From positions 1 to 54,785 of the forward strand of contig CASEYW010000133.1 of NCBI GenBank assembly GCA_949292215.1: DNA of 54,785 bases. The letters run 5' to 3'. Positions 44,050 to 52,900 of the stretch are shown piece by piece. The position numbers and the translations under genes are program-made. The first letter of the stretch is position 1. Each line of letters starts with the position of its first letter. The DNA is from an uncultured bacterium (GTDB lineage Bacteria > Verrucomicrobiota > Lentisphaeria > Victivallales > UBA1829). The notes beneath the pieces are model-generated. The model saw nothing but the letters and a program-made list of their open reading frames with translations. It was not told the origin of the DNA and did not search any database.

Positions 44050-44586
44050 TTATTCCTTTCGGGTGATTGAAAAATCTTTGATCGTCAGTTCCTGAATGGA
44101 GGCTTCTTTTTTTCCGTTGAGAGTACTGAGAATGAGAAAAAAGGTTTGCTTCCCGTTTTTTCCGACAGCCTTGAATTCCATGGAAAGCCTTTGCCACTTA
44201 CCGTTGGTCTGTATGGCTTTTCCGGAAGAGGCCCCGTAGGGGGTAAGGAAGATTCTTCCCGGGCGGTCCGTCCGGATGTAACCGGAAATCCGGTATGAGG
44301 TTCCTGCGGAGAATGGAATTGGGGTGGAACGGATGAATTCTTTGTGAGGTCTGTCTGTCTTTGGGTTCCGGCAGAGAAGGGCTTTGCCTTCATCGATATG
44401 GTCTGGTGTTTTGATCCATTCCAGCTCGGTTCGGTCAGCGGATCTCCAGGATATGATTCCGTTTTCTCCTTGCATTTTCCAGGACCCTGTTGAAGAGTCG
44501 GCTTTCCTGCGATCCGTTTCCACTGCAAGCAATCCGGGGAGAAGCAGTGCGGAGAACAGAAAAAAAAGATGAAATTTCAAATTCAT
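44050..44586 (-). CDS. Small secreted carbohydrate-binding-like protein
   Basis: A 178-residue protein with a signal peptide (1-21) and a single jelly-roll-like domain of the CBM4/9 kind (TSYRISGYIRTDRPGRIF; NGKWQRLSMEFKA). It is similar in layout to the N-terminal module of the glycosidase gene six bases downstream, as if that module also exists as a free protein. AAAGGA precedes ATG 44586. It may bind the substrate or hold the enzyme at the cell surface. No catalytic motif is visible. Confidence 0.7.
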   Translation of the reverse strand: MNLKFHLFFLFSALLLPGLLAVETDRRKADSSTGSWKMQGENGIISWRSADRTELEWIKTPDHIDEGKALLCRNPKTDRPHKEFIRSTPIPFSAGTSYRISGYIRTDRPGRIFLTPYGASSGKAIQTNGKWQRLSMEFKAVGKNGKQTFFLILSTLNGKKEASIQELTIKDFSITRKE

Positions 44587-44721
44587 AGTTTGAGATCCTT
44601 TCCATCTTGAGCGTTTGATTGGCAGTCCGGCTGTTTGAGTTTATAATTGAAGAACGAATTCATGGTTTCCCGTTTCTGAGATTTAACTTATGAAGGGGGA
44701 TGAGCTTCTGTTTGATCTAGT

Positions 44722-45729
44722 TCATGGCAGAATCGTTGCTCTTGTTTTGTTAAGAAGGACGCGAGTCCAGTTTTTTGGCAGTCTTCTTGCTCCGCCGTCG
44801 GCTGTTGCGACTGGATCGCAGAGCGCATGGGCAAATCCGAATGAATCGCCTCCGTATGTTGCGCGCAGTTTATCAACCCAGTAGAAGTTCCGGGAGAGAA
44901 TCGCGGCCTGTCCGTAGACTTCCTCCGTATTCTGAGGAGAGGAAGGTTGTCCGCAGTACAGAATGGTGCTGCTTCCGCGGACGCGGGAAATTTTATTCGC
45001 CTGGAAGATACAGTCCATCTCCGGCAGTTGCACGCCTGACCAGGACCAGATTCCTACTTTGTCTTTTTCCTCCTGATAGCTGGTCCCGAATTCTGTTCTT
45101 GCTGTCAGCGGATGATCAATGTACTGATTGGTGATGGTGGAATAGTTCGTGTAGAAACTGATCCCTTTCGGATAGATATTCCGGAAGTCGATTGCGGAAC
45201 AGAAAAGGGCACCCCGCGGCTTGTCCTGCTTCAGAACAGATTTCCCGTAATAAGCCGCCAGCGGAGTGTAGTTGTAGAATGTGGAACTGCCGGTATTGAC
45301 CGTGCATCCAACAAAAAGATGACGCCAAGTGGCGCAGTTGGAATAGGGAACCGGATAAAAATCGTCATTGTCTCCGGCATACATGCAGAACACGTTTCCC
45401 ATTTGTTTGAGATTGCTTACGCATTGAATGCTTTTTGCACTTTCCCGGGCCTTGTGGATAGCAGGAAGAAGAATGGAAACAAGAATAAGCAGAATTGTAA
45501 TCACAATTAATAATTCAAGCATGGAAAAGAGTTGGACTTTTGCGGATCTCCTTTCTCCAATGTTCTGTTTCTGTACGGATGCAGAGAGAAGTTTCCGTAC
45601 TGTATCCGTAGAAAATGAGAAAGAACTTCCTGTTTTTTGTACTGGAATCCCGGGATGATGGTTCCGGCAATTCTGAATCACCGCAATATGACATAAATTG
45701 AGACAATTTATCTGGTTGTTTTTCAACAT
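44722..45729 (-). CDS. Type II secretion pseudopilin-like protein with long N-terminal extension
   Basis: A 335-residue protein. The prepilin-type helix FSMLELLIVITILLILVS begins only at about residue 68 and has Leu before the Phe. The first 65 residues are a basic, Cys-containing extension. H-X9-DG is present as HALCDPVATADG. GGAGA eight bases before ATG 45729 supports the long start, and there is no better internal site. It leads the operon with the CBM-like protein and the 1002-residue glycosidase and is divergent from an AraC regulator. The extension is far longer than normal prepilin leaders. Confidence 0.8.
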   Translation of the reverse strand: MLKNNQINCLNLCHIAVIQNCRNHHPGIPVQKTGSSFSFSTDTVRKLLSASVQKQNIGERRSAKVQLFSMLELLIVITILLILVSILLPAIHKARESAKSIQCVSNLKQMGNVFCMYAGDNDDFYPVPYSNCATWRHLFVGCTVNTGSSTFYNYTPLAAYYGKSVLKQDKPRGALFCSAIDFRNIYPKGISFYTNYSTITNQYIDHPLTARTEFGTSYQEEKDKVGIWSWSGVQLPEMDCIFQANKISRVRGSSTILYCGQPSSPQNTEEVYGQAAILSRNFYWVDKLRATYGGDSFGFAHALCDPVATADGGARRLPKNWTRVLLNKTRATILP

Positions 45730-45759
45730 TCCGAAGTCTCCGTTTTTTCTTTGACGAAT

Positions 45760-45788
45760 TTTACATTTTTACGGTTCTGCGATATATT
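45760..45788 (+). promoter_or_regulatory. Promoter of the AraC regulator at 45839
   Basis: TTTACA (45760-45765), 17-bp spacer, TATATT (45783-45788). The -10 box overlaps that of the opposing promoter at 45786-45814. Confidence 0.6.
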
Positions 45789-45814
45789 ATACTGCAAAAA
45801 TAGAAAAGAGACAA
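45786..45814 (-). promoter_or_regulatory. Promoter of the pseudopilin-glycosidase operon, facing the araC promoter
   Basis: Minus strand -35 TTGTCT (45814-45809), 17-bp spacer, -10 TATAAT (45791-45786). The -10 boxes of the two opposed promoters share bases 45786-45788, so both cannot be occupied by polymerase at once. Confidence 0.7.
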
Positions 45815-45838
45815 TGGACAAACAGGGGATTTTCTTGT

Positions 45839-46735
45839 ATGTTTGCTGAAAAATCGTTTTCTGATAAATGGGATATTGATTTTGCTGATTTGACCGGGGA
45901 AAAATATGTGGGAAAAGGGGTGGAAAAAGCTGTCAATCGGACATTTGAGGGCTTGAACAACTCTTTTTCTCTGGAATTGTTTGAGTGTTCCGATGTAATG
46001 TTTGAATGTGCCTCCTCCAATACTCACTCCTTCAATCGGCTTTACGGTTGTCTGGAAACGAAAGCGAACGCCAGCTGGATCCGGAATCGGAAAAGCGGGG
46101 AAACTTTATTTCTGCGGAAAGGATGTTTTTATCTGATCGGCAGTCAGATTGATCTGGAGTTTTCCTTTCGTCCGGAAACCCATTTCCTTTCGTTTCATTT
46201 CAGTCTAAATATGTTTCATTATCAAGAGGCGCTCGCGAGCCGTAACATTTTCCGGGAACTTCCAGGAAAGGAGCGGGAACTCCGGCGTCTTCATGAGCTG
46301 CTTTATCTCCGGACGTTTTCTCTGGGGGAGCTTTGTGAATTCCAGAGCTTTTTTCTGGGGATTCTCACAGATACGCTGATGGGAATCCGAATTCAGCATC
46401 ATCAGAGGAACGATACCAAATACCGGAGAATTCTGGCCTATCTCAACCAGGAAGCTGATGCCCATGTTTCGCTGGATGATCTCGCTGTTCTGGCGGGATG
46501 TTCCAAGGATCTTCTGAGTCGGAAATTTTCGCGTGATTTTGGAATTCCGTTGAAACGTTACATGCAGAAAACTCTGGTGGCAAGAGCGGAAAAACTGTTG
46601 CGGAATCCCTCTATGAAGATTCGGGAGATTGCCTTTCAGCTAGGTTTTTCGGATGAATATTATTTTTCCCGTTTTTTCCGGAAAGAGACTGGCAATTCTC
46701 CATCTGCGTTCCGTCGGATCCTGAAGCTGCGATAA
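45839..46735 (+). CDS. AraC family regulator
   Basis: A 298-residue regulator with an N-terminal ligand domain and a C-terminal AraC DNA-binding domain (about 195-296; VSLDDLAVLAGCSKDLLSRK and MKIREIAFQLGFSDEYYFSR helices). ATG 45839 has AGGGGA upstream. It is divergent from the pseudopilin/CBM/glycosidase operon through overlapping promoters, and so is probably its regulator. Confidence 0.9.
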   Translation: MFAEKSFSDKWDIDFADLTGEKYVGKGVEKAVNRTFEGLNNSFSLELFECSDVMFECASSNTHSFNRLYGCLETKANASWIRNRKSGETLFLRKGCFYLIGSQIDLEFSFRPETHFLSFHFSLNMFHYQEALASRNIFRELPGKERELRRLHELLYLRTFSLGELCEFQSFFLGILTDTLMGIRIQHHQRNDTKYRRILAYLNQEADAHVSLDDLAVLAGCSKDLLSRKFSRDFGIPLKRYMQKTLVARAEKLLRNPSMKIREIAFQLGFSDEYYFSRFFRKETGNSPSAFRRILKLR

Positions 46736-46861
46736 GTAATTCATGCCGGTTTTCATTTCGTTTTCCTCTCAGGAAAATGAAGACATGATTCTGTTTTTTC
46801 AAGACTTGTCCGAGAGGTGCAAATGTGTGGCTGCCACATTTGAAAAACAGGTCTGATTTGC

Positions 46862-46897
46862 AAAAAAAACATGGAACCGTTTTTGTAACGGTCCATG
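46862..46897 (-). terminator. Rho-independent terminator after the sugar phosphate isomerase gene
   Basis: The stem is formed by 46887-46897 (AACGGTCCATG) and 46870-46881 (one bulged base), followed on the minus strand by eight Ts (46869-46862). It lies about 55 bases after the stop at 46953. Confidence 0.85.
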
Positions 46898-46952
46898 TCA
46901 TTGTATTATCGGAAGTTCGGGATCACCGGAATCTTCCGGTTCCGCTGCCGGA

Positions 46953-47948
46953 TTATTTGCGTTTGTCCATGGCGTCGTCAAATTTGATCTTGGAGGGGAT
47001 GAAATCAATGCGTTTGACGAATTCGCAGGCATCTTTGGCTCCATATTCGCGATCCATGCCGGAATCCTCCCATTCCACGGAGAGGGGACCTTCGTATCCG
47101 GCACGGTTGAGCTCGCGGATGATGTCTTCGAAATCAACATCACCATGTCCGGGACTGCGGAAATCCCATCCCCGGTTCGGTTTGCCGAAATCAAGGTGAG
47201 AGGAGAGGATTCCTGTCTTCCCGTCAAGTGTGACGGCAGCATCCTTGACATGAACATGATAGATGCGGTCCGGAAACTCCTTGATGAAACACGCAGGGTC
47301 CATCATTTGCCACTGCAGATGGCTGGGATCGAAGTTGAAGCCGAATTCCGGACGATATCCGATGGCTTCCAGAGTCCGTTTTGCTGTGTAGATGTCGAAT
47401 GCGATTTCCGTCGGATGCACTTCCAGAGCAAATTTGACTCCGCAGTTTTTGAATTCATCCATGATCGGATTCCAGGTCTTTGCGAAGAATTCGTACCCTG
47501 CATTGATCATATCTTCCGTCACGGGCGGGAAACTGTACAGCATGTGCCAGATCGGGGAGCCGGTAAAGCCGGTGACCACCTTGACGCCGAGATTTTCCGC
47601 GGCACGCGCACTCAGTTTCATCTGTTCGATTGCCCATTTCCGTTTTGCGTTCTTTTTTCCGGCGAGGGCGGCGGGAGCGAAACGATCGGTCCGGCTGTCG
47701 TCGTCGGGATCACAGGTGAGCTGGCCGGCAAGATGATTGCTGATCGCCCAAACGCTCAGATTGTTCTTTTTGAGTGTGTCAAGGAGTCGTTTGCAGTATT
47801 TTTTATCGGTGGCGGCCTTGTCGATGTCAAGATGGTCGCCCGACGCTGCAAGTTCGAGTCCCTGATAACCCCACGAGGCGGCTTTCTGCGCCATTGTCTT
47901 CAGCGGAAGATCCGCCCATTGACCGGTGAACAGTGTGATAGGTCTCAT
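46953..47948 (-). CDS. Sugar phosphate isomerase/epimerase family protein
   Basis: A 331-residue TIM-barrel protein of the xylose-isomerase-like AP_endonuc_2 fold. Metal and catalytic blocks are ALEVHPTEIAF (Glu), FNFDPSHLQW, YHVHVKDA, GHGDVDF and LSVEWEDSG. AAGGAG precedes ATG 47948. It is a single-gene unit closed by a strong terminator, with a 7-bp palindrome over its -10 box, divergent from the LacI regulator. Many relatives interconvert keto-sugars; the substrate is unknown. Confidence 0.88.
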   Translation of the reverse strand: MRPITLFTGQWADLPLKTMAQKAASWGYQGLELAASGDHLDIDKAATDKKYCKRLLDTLKKNNLSVWAISNHLAGQLTCDPDDDSRTDRFAPAALAGKKNAKRKWAIEQMKLSARAAENLGVKVVTGFTGSPIWHMLYSFPPVTEDMINAGYEFFAKTWNPIMDEFKNCGVKFALEVHPTEIAFDIYTAKRTLEAIGYRPEFGFNFDPSHLQWQMMDPACFIKEFPDRIYHVHVKDAAVTLDGKTGILSSHLDFGKPNRGWDFRSPGHGDVDFEDIIRELNRAGYEGPLSVEWEDSGMDREYGAKDACEFVKRIDFIPSKIKFDDAMDKRK

Positions 47949-47970
47949 AGTGTCTCCTTATTTGTTTGGG

Positions 47971-48008
47971 TTCGACTTCAATTTATAGTCGAAAAAGTGA
48001 GATTTCAA
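47971..48008 (-). promoter_or_regulatory. Promoter with palindromic operator for the isomerase gene
   Basis: Minus strand -35 TTGAAA (48008-48003) and -10 TATAAA (47987-47982), with a short 15-bp spacer. The perfect inverted repeat TTCGACT (47971-47977) / AGTCGAA (47987-47993) brackets the -10 box and would block polymerase when bound. Confidence 0.5.
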
Positions 48009-48111
48009 GGAGAAATCGGGATTTTTTCGAAGGAAAACATCCGACACCCTCTTTCCGGGAATCTGGATCTTCGGGAGATTTTTCCCGGATTCAGGAAAAA
48101 CAGGATGTCTG

Positions 48112-48155
48112 TGGAATTGTCGCAAATCGGACAATTTTTGTTTGCTGGAATTGTC
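48112..48155. promoter_or_regulatory. Repeated GGAATTGTC/GACAATT operator-like elements
   Basis: TGGAATTGTC at 48112-48121 and 48146-48155 flank an inverted GACAATT at 48130-48136, so the motif alternates in orientation. It lies just upstream of the LacI promoter. A further CGGACAATTT copy at 48274-48283 lies inside the regulator gene. It is a candidate binding site for this LacI protein. Confidence 0.5.
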
Positions 48156-48164
48156 TTTCCCCTC

Positions 48165-48193
48165 TTGAATCCGATTCTGAAATATCGTATAAT
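48165..48193 (+). promoter_or_regulatory. Promoter of the LacI-pseudopilin-glycosidase operon
   Basis: TTGAAT (48165-48170), 17-bp spacer, TATAAT (48188-48193), 30 bases before the LacI ATG, with GAGGTG between. Confidence 0.75.
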
Positions 48194-48222
48194 TAATATA
48201 AAGTTGAGGTGATTTGCAGACA

Positions 48223-49218
48223 ATGAACAGGATTCAGTTTCAAACAATCGCAAATGAGGTCGGTGTCAATGTTCGGACAATTTATCGTGTCATGAACAAC
48301 AATGGCGCGGTTTCCAGTGCGACTCGGAAAAAGGTGGTGAATGCTCTGAACCGCTATGGATATGTCTGCGCCGGTCAGCGGAAAAGCGAAAACATTGTTT
48401 TTGACATCAGCAAGAATGAATTCACTGAGCGGATCGGCATTCAGCTGATGCAGTCGCTTTCCATGCAGGATTATAAATGTATTCCGACAGATCATACGGT
48501 CAATCGGGAGCGTTTTATGGCTGCTGTTTCCGAAGCCTCTGTGGTTGTAATGTGTTCTTTTCCGCCCCAGCGACTGGTTGATGAGATCAAATTTGCCAAT
48601 CCGGATTGTGTGGTAATCAACATTCTGGGCGGAGACTGCGGAGATGTCGCGATTGATTCTGACGACTATCTCGGTGGCGCCATGGCTGCGCGCCATCTGT
48701 ATGCGAACGGACACCGCCATGTCCTGGTCGCCTCCGCGCTGAACCAGCCGAATCATGTGGACCGTTGCAAGAGTTTCAAGGCGGAAATGCTGTTCCTGAA
48801 TCCGGACTGCCGGGTCGATTTTCTGGAATTTGTTCCCGGAAAGGATGATGCACCTGTCTTCTGGAGCAGGTATTTCTCCTCCGTGAAAAAGCTGCCGACT
48901 GCCATTTTCTGCACAATGGGCGGTATCGCCTATTATCTCCCCTATTACGCATCCGGCTGCGGAATCCGGATCCCCGAGGATATCAGCCTGATCTGCTACA
49001 ATCGTCCGAAGGACTCCCATATTTCATCGTCTCTGCCGGGGGAACTCTTCCCATTGGACTCCATTGTGTTTGAACCGGAACAGCTTGTCGCCTGGGGAAA
49101 ATACTACATCCTGCACCGTCCGCTGGATACGGCGGGCAATCCGGTGCATACGCTGATCCGGCCGAAACTGGTCATCAACAATACGGTGAAAAACATCAAT
49201 TCCGAGGTGGATTTATGA
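48223..49218 (+). CDS. LacI family transcriptional regulator
   Basis: A 331-residue regulator. The helix-turn-helix is QTIANEVGVNVRTIYRVMNN (about 6-25), followed by a sensor domain (about 60-320). The second helix has RTIYRV instead of the usual STVSRV, so its operator probably differs from those of standard LacI proteins. ATG 48223 fits GAGGTG; a TTG three codons earlier is possible. It heads the operon with a pseudopilin (22 bases on) and the 1247-residue glycosidase-like protein. Confidence 0.9.
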   Translation: MNRIQFQTIANEVGVNVRTIYRVMNNNGAVSSATRKKVVNALNRYGYVCAGQRKSENIVFDISKNEFTERIGIQLMQSLSMQDYKCIPTDHTVNRERFMAAVSEASVVVMCSFPPQRLVDEIKFANPDCVVINILGGDCGDVAIDSDDYLGGAMAARHLYANGHRHVLVASALNQPNHVDRCKSFKAEMLFLNPDCRVDFLEFVPGKDDAPVFWSRYFSSVKKLPTAIFCTMGGIAYYLPYYASGCGIRIPEDISLICYNRPKDSHISSSLPGELFPLDSIVFEPEQLVAWGKYYILHRPLDTAGNPVHTLIRPKLVINNTVKNINSEVDL

Positions 49219-49240
49219 AGGAAAATGAAAGGAGCTGCAA

Positions 49241-49951
49241 ATGAAATCCAGTACCAGAAACTTTACATTGATAGAGCTTCTTGTGGTGATAGCGATCATC
49301 GCGATCCTGGCAGGACTGCTTCTGCCTGCACTGAACTCCGCCAGAGCAAAGGCGCAGGTGATTTCCTGTGCGTCCAACCAGAAGAATATTGCTCTGATGA
49401 GCATTCAGTACGCCGGGGACAATGAAGACTTCATGCCGCCGACGTACAACGTGAATTATCTGAATCCGGCACCGAATTACCGTTTTCTGGATTATTCGTG
49501 GCTGTATGCGACTCACCGGTATACGGGGAAGGAGGTGGTGTGGAACGAGCCGGCGAATCCGGTTTACCGGTGTCCCGCCGCGCCGGACGAGGTGTTTGTG
49601 AGTGCCGATGTGCCGAAGATGCTGATGTCGAATTATGCGTGGACGAACCGTATGGGCGCAAATCTTTCCTGGTGCGAGAGAAATACCATGAAGCGTCTCT
49701 CAAAATGCCGTCTCCCTTCCGTTACCGGATATATGATGGATCTTGCCGGCGGCAAGTACGACGCGGTTACGCCGAGTTACATGAGCACCTATCCTCCGGA
49801 GAAATTCAAGCGGCACGGACTCAAAACCAACGCGGCGTTTATCGACGGACATGTTGAGACGGTTCTTTACTCTTCGCTGACTGTGAAACGCAGCGGTGTC
49901 TATATTCTCGGCTGGCCGGAAAGCGGCAGTCTGAACCCCTGGCAGCTGTAA
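49241..49951 (+). CDS. Type II secretion pseudopilin-like protein (H-X9-DG)
   Basis: A 236-residue protein opening [20 protein letters not shown], with Asn before the conserved Phe. H-X9-DG is [19 protein letters not shown] precedes the ATG. It lies 16 bases upstream of the large glycosidase-like gene, in the same order as the other cassettes of this window. Confidence 0.9.
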   Translation: MKSSTRNFTLIELLVVIAIIAILAGLLLPALNSARAKAQVISCASNQKNIALMSIQYAGDNEDFMPPTYNVNYLNPAPNYRFLDYSWLYATHRYTGKEVVWNEPANPVYRCPAAPDEVFVSADVPKMLMSNYAWTNRMGANLSWCERNTMKRLSKCRLPSVTGYMMDLAGGKYDAVTPSYMSTYPPEKFKRHGLKTNAAFIDGHVETVLYSSLTVKRSGVYILGWPESGSLNPWQL

Positions 49952-49967
49952 ATGCGGGAAGTGAAAT

Positions 49968-52900
49968 ATGAATTGGAAAACAGGGATTATTTCGGGAATC
50001 GCCGGTATTGTCTCCGCAAACGTCCTGTTTGCCGCGACTCTGTATGAAAATGATTTTGAAGCTCTTGGCAAACTGACCTTCCGCGGATCGTTCGGACCAC
50101 GCTGGATCGGGGAGCTGAAGAGAGCTGAACGCGAGGGCCATGTGAAGGTGCATCGCATGGGACTTTCCGCTCAGGGGGAAAAATCGCACTCCGGCGTAAT
50201 GTCCTATGTGCTGGATGTGACGGTTGATAAGAGCACGGGAAAGTGGGGCGGAACATGTATGTTTCAGAGTCCTGCGCTTCGGATTCCCCTGAACAAGCCG
50301 ATCTATTTGACAGGATATGTATATCCCGAGATTCTGCCGCCGGATATCATTCTTTCCATCGGTGTGATTTTTGAGTTCCCGGATCCGAAAACCGGAAAAA
50401 AGAGCGGCGGTTCTCTGCGCCTGACCCGGCGCGGTATCGATCCCGAAGGATGGATGGTTTTCAGCGAGGATGTCTCCAAACTGGTGACGGGGCGTTTCCC
50501 CGGAGCGGTCATGACCGGATGGATGATCGACATCCATTCGAACAGAGCTTTTCATGGACAGCGTGTGAAACTCTTCCTGGATGATGTTTCTGTGACGGAG
50601 ACTTCTCCCTCGGTCAATGTGATGAAGGACGGCCTCGTTCGTGGACACGACATTCTCAGCCGGAATCCCTATGAGGTGAACTATCTCTCCTACTATCGGG
50701 AGATTCCGGAAACGGCTTTGAACAGAGCATTCAATTCCAGCTTTGAGCTCGGGATGAAAGACTGGTTCCCGATGGTGCAGCGTTGTCCGGAAAATGACCG
50801 CCCTGAAAAAGAGGTGGAACTTCCCGATCCGGCGGCTGTTTTCCGGATCGTCTCTCTTCCCGATGCACCGCATGGCAGACGGGTTCTGAAGATTGATCGG
50901 AATGGAAAAAAGAACATTGTGACTCTCCGTTCCCTGCCGCTTCAGATTCAGGATGGAAAGGATTATGTGCTTTCGTTTTATGCGTGGGCATCGAAGCCGA
51001 CCCTTCTGCGTGTGAATTCCTGGCAAGTGAATCTTTCCCGTGGCTGGAAACGGTATGTGCTTCCTCTGCCGCGCATCGCCTGTTATCAGACGTGGAACGG
51101 GAAAAAGTTTCCCGGGCGTTTTGAATTGAATTTTATCAGTCGGGACGATGCGGATCTCCAATTTGATGCCGTTCAGTTCCAGCGCGCTCCCCTGACGGAA
51201 TACCGCGGGCACGGTATTGTTCAGTTTGCAGCGAAACCCCGGGAGCGCTATGGTCTTTCTGCACCGGGAACAATTCCGGAATTTGAAGTCACTCTGTTCA
51301 ATGACGCGGCGGAAAAACGGGCGGCTCTTCTTCGCTGGCAGATGAAAAACTATCGTCGGGATGTAGTTGCAGAAGGGAAAAAAACAATCAATTTGAATGC
51401 GGGGACGGGAGACTTTTTCCGGATCTCCGCTCCGGCGGGGCTCCGTCACTGCACGCTTTCCGCCGTTCTGGAGGCTCCCGGACAGAAAACGCAGACTTGT
51501 ACAGTTTCCGCCTCTGTGATCGACGATCTGAAACAGTTGAAGGGAAACGAGTTTTTTGGCGGCTGCCCGATCGAAGGAGACAATCCTCCGAATCTGCTGG
51601 ATATTCTGGAATTGAACAAGCGTCTCGGCATGAGTTTCAATGTCAACTACCATACTGCGTATCAGTCGCGTGCTCCCAGGGACTGGAGAAAAGAGAATCC
51701 CCAGTGGCAGATGATCGGGAATGTGGTGAAATTCAACCGCCAGTATGGATTCGAAACGCTGCTGACCAATTACGCTCCGTTCCCTGCCGGCACAAAAGTG
51801 GATGCGGAAGGCGGCGAGATCGTGACTCCGGAAATCGAACAGGATGTTTATGAGTATCACCGGGAACTTGCGTCGCGCTTCAAAGGGAAGATCCGTTTCT
51901 TTGAGACCTTTGCGGAGTATTTGAAATCTCCGCTGAAACAGAAGGCTGCTGCTGCCGACCGGATCATCCGGGCAGCCTGTCGCGGAATCAAGGACGGCAA
52001 TCCGGATGCGGTTTTCTGTGCACTCGGAGAAAACAAGATGGATCAGGGAATGCTTCTTTCCAAAATGGAGGAGCTCTTCCGTCACGGTACGCTGGATTAC
52101 ATGGACTTCATCTCCCTGCATCCGTATGAACTCGGGGACCGGGCTGTTTCCCATGAGACCCTGCATAAGTTCGCGGAATTGATCCGGAAGTACAACCGGG
52201 GAAAGGACATGAAAATTTTCGGAACGGAAGGCGGACGCGGTGCCAGCGATTTCCTCTACTATGACGACATCAACGCGGAATCGCTCTTTTATGATCGCTA
52301 TGTGACGGAATTGCAGCAGGCGGAGTACATTGTCCGTTCCAACATCCTGATGTTCGGGAGTGGAATGTTCGTCAGAAACGCCATTTTCTATCCCTACAAC
52401 GGCAAAGTCTCAAGCCGCAACAGCATGTATCATTTCGTGATTGCCGATAACGGGATCTATCCGAAGACGGTCTTTCCCGCAACTGCACACATGATCGGCC
52501 GACTCTCCGGTTCCGTTCCGGCAGGCGAATTCGAACAGCGCGATGCGAATGGTCTTCAGGGATATTACTTCCGCAAGAACGGAAGCCTTTTCGCAACCCT
52601 CTGGATTTACCGTCCGGATCACCGGACGCGCGATGCGGTCCTGCCGCTTCCCTCCGACCGGATTCGTGCGTACAATCTGGTCGGGGAACCCATCCCTCTG
52701 CGGGGCGGAGCAAAGACGCTTCTGACCCTGAGTGAAGGACCTCTCTATCTTGATCCGGACAATGTTCCGGAAGCGGAATTCATTGCCGCCTTGAGAAACA
52801 TCAAAGTGGAGAATCCTTCGGTTTCTCTGCGAATCGGGAAGAACGGTTCGCTGACGGCGGAGATTTTCAATGACACCTCCTCGGAACTGAATGGCACTCT

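Noticed and set aside
46823..46845. CAAATGTG/CACATTTG hairpin as terminator of the AraC gene at 45839
   Set aside because: The stem is present but no T-run follows on either strand.
49839..52166. A 775-codon minus-strand frame opposite the large glycosidase
   Set aside because: Antisense shadow of a gene with clear operon context; no ribosome binding site or domain.
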